Below are positions 6,189-10,955 of a DNA stretch of 10,955 nucleotides, piece after piece; position 1 is the first letter of the stretch; each line of letters begins with the position of its first letter. The position numbers were made by a program, and so were the translations under genes. The stretch is from Candidatus Cloacimonadota bacterium (GTDB lineage: Bacteria; Cloacimonadota; Cloacimonadia; Cloacimonadales; TCS61), in contig DAOUUD010000042.1 in NCBI GenBank assembly GCA_030668345.1, forward strand, positions 1 through 10,955. The letters are read 5' to 3'. The notes beneath the pieces were generated by a model, which was not told the origin of the DNA, made no database searches, and was given only the letters and a program-made list of their open reading frames with translations.

Positions 6189-8417
6189 ATGAAATTTTTT
6201 TGTTTTTTAATTATTCTTATATTATCAATAAATTTATTTTCACAAACGAATATCGATAGTCTGGAAACCCGATTAAAAATCGTTAGCAACAAGGAAAAAG
6301 TAGAAGTTCTGAATGAATTGGCACAGGCTTATAAAAATAATTTGCCTGAAAAAACGATGGAATATGGTGAAAAGGCTTTAGAATTATCAAAAAAAATAAA
6401 TTATAAAAAAGGGGAAGCACACGCTTTAAATAATATTGCAACAGCGTATTACATCTCTAGTGACTATAACAGATCAATAGAAATCTTCTTGGAAGCATTG
6501 CATTTATTCGAGGATATTGAAGATAAAAAGAATATTGCTCAGACGTTAAATAATATCGGTTTGACTTATAATGTTCTAAGTAAATATGAAATATCATTAG
6601 ACTATCATCTGAAATCACTGAAGATAAGAGAAGAAATCGGCGATCAAGAAGGAATTGCTGCATCTTATAACAATATAGGAAACATAAATTGGGAAACAAT
6701 GAATCATGATAGTGCTTTGGAATATTATAAGAAGTCATTAAAGATTTATGAAGAAATTGATAATAAAGATGGAATTGCTGTCACAAGTAATAACATGGGG
6801 AATATTTTTTATGTATTAAAGAAATTTGATCAAAGCTCGAAATGCTTTATTAAATCATTGATAATTTATGAAGAATTAAATAAAAAATATGGTGTAGCTG
6901 CTGCTTCAAATAATATCGCATTTGTTTTTAAAGAAGCAGAGAATTATAATAAAGCTCTGGAATATTCTTTCAAATCATTAAAAACTTCTGAAGAAATGCA
7001 AGAAAAAGCCGGCATTGCCAATACATCCAATAACATCGGTGAATTATATATGCTATTGGGGAATTATAATAAAGCTCTTCCGTATTTTCAGAGAAGTTTG
7101 AAATTGGCTGAAGAAATCGAAGCAAAATCTTTATTAATAAACAGCTACCAATCTCTTTCCAATTTGTATTCAGCACAAGAAAACTATCAGAAAGCTCTCG
7201 ATTATTTCAAACTTTACACCGCAACCAAAGATAGCATCTTCACCGAAGAAAGCAGTGAAAAGATAGCAGAGATGCAAACCAAATACGAAACAGAAAAGAA
7301 AGAAAAAGAGAATGAAATATTAAAAAAAGATAACGACATTCAGAAATTAGAGATCAACAAACAGCAAAATCTCCGAAATTCGTTCATCGTCATATCAGCT
7401 TTAGTTCTCATACTTGCTTTTGTTATCTATACCCGTTATCGCTCCAAACAGAAAATAAACATCATCCTCAACCAAAAAAATACTGAAATAGAAAACGCAA
7501 ATACCGAATTGAACCAAAAAAATAAACAGATAACAAAACAGAAGAACCAGCTTTCTATAACCCTTAAAGAACTTCGTGAAACGCAGAAGATGTTAACAGA
7601 TACTGCTCATCGTGCCGGCATGGCAGAGATCGCCACCGGTATTCTGCATAATGTGGGAAATGTACTGAATAGCGTGAAAGTATCTTCGCAGATTCTCAAA
7701 GAAAAGATAATATCCTCAAAAGTGAATAACCTGCAAAAAGTTTTAATATTAATGGAAGAGCACATAGATAATATCGGAGCATTCATCACTTCCGATGAAA
7801 AAGGAAAGATGCTTCCCGAATACCTGCTGAAAGTGGGAGTAACACTGAAGGAAGAGCAGGATAACTCTCTGAAAGAACTTTCCACCCTTCATAATGGAAT
7901 TAACCACATCGAGGAGATAATAGCAGTACAGCAAAGTTATGCCGGAGTTTCGGGATTGGTAGAGAAAATTGTACTGTCCGATATGATGGATGATGTTCTG
8001 AAAATGCATTCAGAGATGTTCCGCAAATATAAGATAAAGATTTCAAAAAAATATTCTAAAACCAAACCCATCCTGATAGAGAAAGGTAAACTTATCCAGG
8101 TTTTTGTGAATTTGTTAAAAAATGCCAAAGAATCGCTGGGAACAATCGATGAAAAGGGCAGAACTATCACAATAAACATTTTGGAAGATAAGCAGCACCA
8201 AACCGTAGAGATAACAGATAATGGAGCAGGTATTTCCAAAGATAATCTTACAAAAATATTTTCTTATGGATTTTCCACAAAGAAAGATGGTAAAGGCTTC
8301 GGGCTTCATACCAGTGCTTTGGCAATGAGTGAAATGAAAGGTAAATTATTCGCAGAAAGCGACGGAAAAGGTGCAAAATTTATTATTAGTATACCAATTG
8401 AAATAGTAAAGGATTAA
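6189..8417 (+). CDS. Membrane-bound TPR histidine kinase
   Basis: This 742-residue sensor kinase has an N-terminal hydrophobic signal segment (1-19) and eight TPR repeats of exactly 40 residues (41-360, most with an 'NNI' start). A charged coiled coil (about 362-395), one membrane helix (about 397-415) and a second coiled coil (about 425-470) follow. The phosphoacceptor region is 'GMAEIATGILHNVGNVLNSV' (477-496). H487 aligns with the histidine of the HEINNPL-type H-box, although the usual acidic residue after it is Asn (N488). The ATPase domain is complete: N-box 'NLLKNAKESL' (641-650), G1 'DNGAGI' (677-682), F-box 'FSYGFST' (691-697) and G2 'GKGFGLH' (701-707). The TPR domain is predicted to be periplasmic, probably reading a protein or peptide signal. 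The start has only a weak Shine-Dalgarno (GGAA, 6179-6182). The cognate regulators are almost certainly the two genes that follow. The ligand is unknown. Confidence 0.88.
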   Translation: MKFFCFLIILILSINLFSQTNIDSLETRLKIVSNKEKVEVLNELAQAYKNNLPEKTMEYGEKALELSKKINYKKGEAHALNNIATAYYISSDYNRSIEIFLEALHLFEDIEDKKNIAQTLNNIGLTYNVLSKYEISLDYHLKSLKIREEIGDQEGIAASYNNIGNINWETMNHDSALEYYKKSLKIYEEIDNKDGIAVTSNNMGNIFYVLKKFDQSSKCFIKSLIIYEELNKKYGVAAASNNIAFVFKEAENYNKALEYSFKSLKTSEEMQEKAGIANTSNNIGELYMLLGNYNKALPYFQRSLKLAEEIEAKSLLINSYQSLSNLYSAQENYQKALDYFKLYTATKDSIFTEESSEKIAEMQTKYETEKKEKENEILKKDNDIQKLEINKQQNLRNSFIVISALVLILAFVIYTRYRSKQKINIILNQKNTEIENANTELNQKNKQITKQKNQLSITLKELRETQKMLTDTAHRAGMAEIATGILHNVGNVLNSVKVSSQILKEKIISSKVNNLQKVLILMEEHIDNIGAFITSDEKGKMLPEYLLKVGVTLKEEQDNSLKELSTLHNGINHIEEIIAVQQSYAGVSGLVEKIVLSDMMDDVLKMHSEMFRKYKIKISKKYSKTKPILIEKGKLIQVFVNLLKNAKESLGTIDEKGRTITINILEDKQHQTVEITDNGAGISKDNLTKIFSYGFSTKKDGKGFGLHTSALAMSEMKGKLFAESDGKGAKFIISIPIEIVKD
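6309..7268 (+). repeat. Eight tandem 120-base TPR-coding units
   Basis: Within the kinase gene, residues 41-360 fall into eight consecutive units of exactly 120 bases with no insertions or deletions. Their consensus is roughly NNIGxxYxxxxxYxxALEYxxKSLKIxEEIxDKxGIA. At DNA level the unit boundaries still resemble each other: ggaattgctg ends units at 6660 and 6780, with ggtgtagctg at 6900 and ggcattgcca at 7020. The outer units (first and last) are the most diverged. Forty-residue spacing is the longer TPR type seen in Rap/LGN/kinesin-light-chain-like domains that hold peptides. Confidence 0.85.
8408..8413 (+). promoter_or_regulatory. Ribosome binding site supporting a TTG start
   Basis: AAAGGA lies six bases before the TTG at 8420, within the last codons of the kinase gene. 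For the alternative ATG at 8429 the only purine run (GGAAAAG) touches the start codon, which is too close. The paralogue downstream aligns with no length difference from its ATG to this TTG, which independently supports TTG. Confidence 0.75.
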
Positions 8418-8419
8418 TT

Positions 8420-9844
8420 TTGGAAAAGATGAATAATCCGGATAGAAAAAGAATTCTAATAATCGATGATAACACACAGATACATCAGGATTTCAAGAAA
8501 GTTCTACTTACCTCAAAGGACGAAGAAAGTGATCTGGGAAAACTGGAAGAAGCTCTATTGGGAAAAGAAGAAGAACAATCAATTGAAACATATACGATAG
8601 ATTGTGCATCTCAGGGAGAAGAAGGTTTAAAAATGGTAGAAGAATCTATCAGGAACAAAGAACCTTATGCTGTAGCTTTTATCGATGTTAGAATGCCTCC
8701 CGGTCTTGACGGCATAGAAACAATCTCCAGAATCTGGGAAATATATCCGGAACTTCAGATAGTTATTTGCACTGCCTATTCAGATTATTCGTGGCAAGAC
8801 CTGTTCGATAAATTCGGCAATACCGACAAACTTCTAATCTTAAAAAAACCTTTCGATAATATTGAAGTCCGACAACTTACATATACCCTTAGTAAAAAAT
8901 GGGAATTGAACAAAATCGCAAATTTAAAGATAAATGAACTGGAAAAAATAGTTCAAGAAAGAACCGGAGAATTACAGCATTCGGAAGAGAAGTATAGAAC
9001 AATAATAGAAAATTCCAATGATATGATATGGATGTTAAATACAAAAGGTGAATTTACATACTTTAATAAAAGATCAGCGGAATTAACAGGTTATAAAATC
9101 GAAGAAGGAGTTGGAAAAACGTTTATCCCAATTATTTTAGAAGAAGACCTGGAAATGGTGGGAAAGGTTTTTAAAGATACATTAGCAGGAAACTCAAATC
9201 ACTACGAAGTAAAAATTCACACTGTTACGGGAGAAAAAAATCTAACTCTTTCCGTTAATACAACCCCTATTTTTAAAGACAGTAAAGTTACCGGGACCGT
9301 TAGTTTTGGAAGAGATATTACCAAACAGAAAGCAATTGAAAATGAATTGAAAAAAACAAATAAAAAACTACAAGCATTAGCAAGAACCGACTTTTTGACG
9401 AAACTTCCAAACCGCCTTAGCATGCTTGAAAAGATAGAGTATGAAATAAATAAATTTGAAAGAAGCAGAGAGCCATTTATAATAATGATCGGTGATCTGG
9501 ATAATTTCAAATCTATAAATGATATATATGGGCATTTTGTAGGGGATAAAGTTTTGAGATTAGTCTCCACGATCATGCCTTCCACCCTCAGGAAACAGGA
9601 TACTGTTGCTCGTTGGGGTGGTGATGAATTTTTATTGTTATTGCCACAAACTAACATGGAAGGCGGGAAGGTTATAGCCATGAAACTTGAAAAAGAAATC
9701 GCTAAGTCTTTCATCAATTTCCAGAAAAAGAAAATTTTTATCAGTATTACCTTCGGACTTAGTATTTATGACAAAATAATGGATATTGGTCAATGCATTA
9801 AAATAGCTGATATTGATCTATATAAAAATAAAAAAAAAATATAA
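8420..9844 (+). CDS. REC-PAS-GGDEF response regulator (predicted diguanylate cyclase)
   Basis: This 474-residue protein is predicted to make cyclic-di-GMP when its receiver is phosphorylated. The receiver (about 10-155) has the acidic pair D16-D17, the phosphoacceptor D89 in 'AFIDVRMPPG', T118 and K143 ('LKKP'). It also carries an unusually long charged insertion after helix 1 (about 31-57). A coiled-coil linker (160-190) leads to a PAS domain (about 188-305, ending 'GRDITKQK'). The GGDEF domain (about 318-474) has 'DFLTKLPNRL' (324-333), metal-site D359 in 'GDLDNFKSIND' and an intact GGDEF (400-404). An RKQD I-site (391-394) five residues upstream predicts product inhibition. The C-terminus stops at 'DLYKNKKKI', slightly short of the usual GRN ending, within an A10 tract. 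It starts two bases after the kinase stop with TTG. The kinase upstream is the expected phosphodonor. There is no EAL domain and no DNA-binding domain. Confidence 0.92.
   Translation: MEKMNNPDRKRILIIDDNTQIHQDFKKVLLTSKDEESDLGKLEEALLGKEEEQSIETYTIDCASQGEEGLKMVEESIRNKEPYAVAFIDVRMPPGLDGIETISRIWEIYPELQIVICTAYSDYSWQDLFDKFGNTDKLLILKKPFDNIEVRQLTYTLSKKWELNKIANLKINELEKIVQERTGELQHSEEKYRTIIENSNDMIWMLNTKGEFTYFNKRSAELTGYKIEEGVGKTFIPIILEEDLEMVGKVFKDTLAGNSNHYEVKIHTVTGEKNLTLSVNTTPIFKDSKVTGTVSFGRDITKQKAIENELKKTNKKLQALARTDFLTKLPNRLSMLEKIEYEINKFERSREPFIIMIGDLDNFKSINDIYGHFVGDKVLRLVSTIMPSTLRKQDTVARWGGDEFLLLLPQTNMEGGKVIAMKLEKEIAKSFINFQKKKIFISITFGLSIYDKIMDIGQCIKIADIDLYKNKKKI
8432..8940 (+). repeat. Direct repeat copy 1 (receiver-coding), partner at 9872-10380
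   Basis: Compared base by base by eye with the region 1440 bases downstream, about 90% of positions are identical with no gaps across the receiver and the start of the linker. The stretch 8841-8910 is identical to 10281-10350 over 70 bases. This is a tandem gene duplication, not a mobile element; no terminal repeats or transposase are present. Confidence 0.9.
8981..9134 (+). repeat. Direct repeat of PAS-coding segment, partner at 10802-10955
   Basis: The single PAS of the first regulator matches the second PAS of its paralogue at about 87% of bases (counted by eye) with an offset of 1821. The change of offset from 1440 to 1821 is 381 bases, or 127 codons, which is the extra PAS unit. The match runs to the edge of the window and must continue beyond it. 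Confidence 0.85.
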
Positions 9845-9859
9845 GATTATGGAGTGATT

Positions 9860-10955
9860 ATGAACGAGACAAATAATCCGGATAAAAAAAGAATTCTAAT
9901 AATCGATGATAACACGCAGATCCATCAGGATTTCAAGAAAATTCTACTCACCTCAAAGGACGAAGAAAGTGATCTGGGAAAACTGGAAGAAGCTCTATTA
10001 GAAAAAGAAGAAGAACAACCGTTTGAAACATATACATTAGATTGTGTATCTCAAGGAGAAGAAGGTTTGAAAATGGTAAAAGAATCTATCAAGAAAAAGG
10101 AACCTTACGCAGTAGCTTTTATCGATGTTCGAATGCCTCCCGGTCTTGACGGCATAGAAACAATTTCCAAAATCTGGCAAATATATCCTGATATACAGAT
10201 TGTTATCTGTACTGCCTATTCAGATTATTCCTGGGCAGAACTGTTTAATAAATTCGGGCATACCGATAAACTTCTAATTCTAAAAAAACCTTTCGATAAT
10301 ATTGAAGTCCGACAACTTACATATACCCTTAGTAAAAAATGGGAATTGAATAAAACCGCAAATCTAAAGATGAATGAATTGGAAGAAAAAGTTGATAAGA
10401 GAACAAAAGAATTAAATGAAACAAAAACAAAATACCAGAATCTTTTTGATTATGCACCGGATATTTATTTTTCTGTTAACCCGAAAGGAATAGTTCTTTC
10501 CGTGAACAAATATGGAGCAGAATATCTGGGATACAAACCAGATGAATTGGTTGGTAATTCCGTATGGATCGTTGTTTACAAGGAAGACCTGAAGGAAATT
10601 CAGAAACAGGTTTCAGAAATATTCAAAAAGAAATTGATAAAAAGCGAATTGGAATTTCGCAAGATAAGAAAAGATGGTTCTATCCTCTGGGTACATGAGA
10701 GCACTTATCTGTTTCTGGATGATCATGGAAATCCCAAAGAACTCCTTATTATATGCAGAGATATCACAGAAAGAAAAAATGCTATATATAAATTGGAACA
10801 ATCTGAAGAAAAATTCAGAACAATGATCGAGCATTCCAATGACATGATCTGGACATTGAATGCAAAAGGTGAATTTGCATACTTCAATAAAAGATCAGAG
10901 GAATTAACAGGTTATAAAATCGAAGAAGGAATTGGAAAAACGTTTATCCCGATTA
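9860..10955 (+). CDS. REC-PAS-PAS response regulator, 3' end outside the window
   Basis: The frame is open from ATG 9860 to the last base (365 codons visible). It is a tandem paralogue of the preceding gene. The receiver (about 10-155) keeps D16-D17, D89 ('AFIDVRMPPG'), T118 and K143, plus the same long insertion after helix 1. The coiled-coil linker is followed by an extra PAS with PAC tail (about 188-312, including 'YLGYKPDELVG' at 222-232, 'RKDGSILWVHES' at 270-281 and 'CRDITERK' at 299-306). A second PAS begins at about 315 and closely matches the single PAS of the first regulator. Whether a GGDEF domain follows cannot be seen; the parallel with its neighbour makes it likely. GGAG (9851-9854) five bases before the ATG is the ribosome binding site, and the gap to the upstream stop is 15 bases. 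It should share the kinase upstream as phosphodonor. Confidence 0.9.
   Translation, partial: MNETNNPDKKRILIIDDNTQIHQDFKKILLTSKDEESDLGKLEEALLEKEEEQPFETYTLDCVSQGEEGLKMVKESIKKKEPYAVAFIDVRMPPGLDGIETISKIWQIYPDIQIVICTAYSDYSWAELFNKFGHTDKLLILKKPFDNIEVRQLTYTLSKKWELNKTANLKMNELEEKVDKRTKELNETKTKYQNLFDYAPDIYFSVNPKGIVLSVNKYGAEYLGYKPDELVGNSVWIVVYKEDLKEIQKQVSEIFKKKLIKSELEFRKIRKDGSILWVHESTYLFLDDHGNPKELLIICRDITERKNAIYKLEQSEEKFRTMIEHSNDMIWTLNAKGEFAYFNKRSEELTGYKIEEGIGKTFIPI
9872..10380 (+). repeat. Direct repeat copy 2 (receiver-coding), partner at 8432-8940
   Basis: This is the second copy of the receiver duplication at a constant offset of 1440 bases. Differences are concentrated in the middle of the receiver (around 10140-10260), while the last 70 bases up to 10350 are unchanged. 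Confidence 0.9.
10802..10955 (+). repeat. PAS-coding repeat copy 2, partner at 8981-9134
   Basis: This is the second copy of the PAS-coding duplication, cut by the window end. The 30 bases 10901-10930 are identical to 9080-9109. Confidence 0.85.

Noticed and set aside
8429..8431. ATG 8429 as start of the first response regulator
   Set aside because: There is no properly spaced Shine-Dalgarno, and the paralogue aligns to the TTG nine bases upstream.
9217..9717. 166-codon open frame on the minus strand
   Set aside because: It lies wholly opposite the PAS-GGDEF gene, whose protein is clearly real; the antisense product has no recognisable motif.
8420..10955. Mobile element as cause of the duplicated regulators
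   Set aside because: No transposase, terminal inverted repeats or target duplications are visible; the repeats coincide with gene and domain boundaries, as in ordinary tandem duplication.

Overview
The window reads as an AT-rich chromosomal segment of a Gram-negative-type bacterium. SecD/SecF, a DUF3467 protein, an Endonuclease Q-like PHP protein and a secreted-TPR histidine kinase together suggest the FCB side of the tree. A Candidatus Cloacimonadota-like genome is my best guess, but this is an impression from gene content and protein style, not a demonstrated assignment. All genes lie on the + strand. I see no tRNA, rRNA, CRISPR array, insertion sequence or phage gene.

Bases 1-5897 form a tightly packed housekeeping run: a 5'-truncated EndoQ-like DNA repair nuclease, an aminopeptidase P (pepP, overlapping the previous stop by one base), coaD (coenzyme A synthesis), a DUF3467 protein of unknown role, then secD and secF (protein translocation). 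Spacings are -1, 30, 37, 74 and 9 bases, so one transcript is plausible. It ends at a strong Rho-independent terminator at 5922-5952.

Bases 5953-6188 are an AT-rich intergenic region that must hold the control of the second block. It contains a cluster of four TAAGT half-sites arranged as two inverted repeats just upstream of the next gene.

Bases 6189-10955 are a signalling operon. A membrane-anchored histidine kinase with eight exact 40-residue TPR repeats is followed, two bases after its stop, by a REC-PAS-GGDEF response regulator (a predicted cyclic-di-GMP synthase). Fifteen bases later comes a close paralogue of that regulator, REC-PAS-PAS-..., which runs off the end of the window. The two regulators are about 90% identical in DNA across the receiver. 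They differ by a 381-base in-frame segment that is exactly one PAS unit. The likely logic is one TPR-sensing kinase feeding two near-identical receivers that carry different PAS sensor sets and probably control cyclic-di-GMP. The tandem pair, the atypical H-box of the kinase and the half-site cluster are the most interesting parts of the window.
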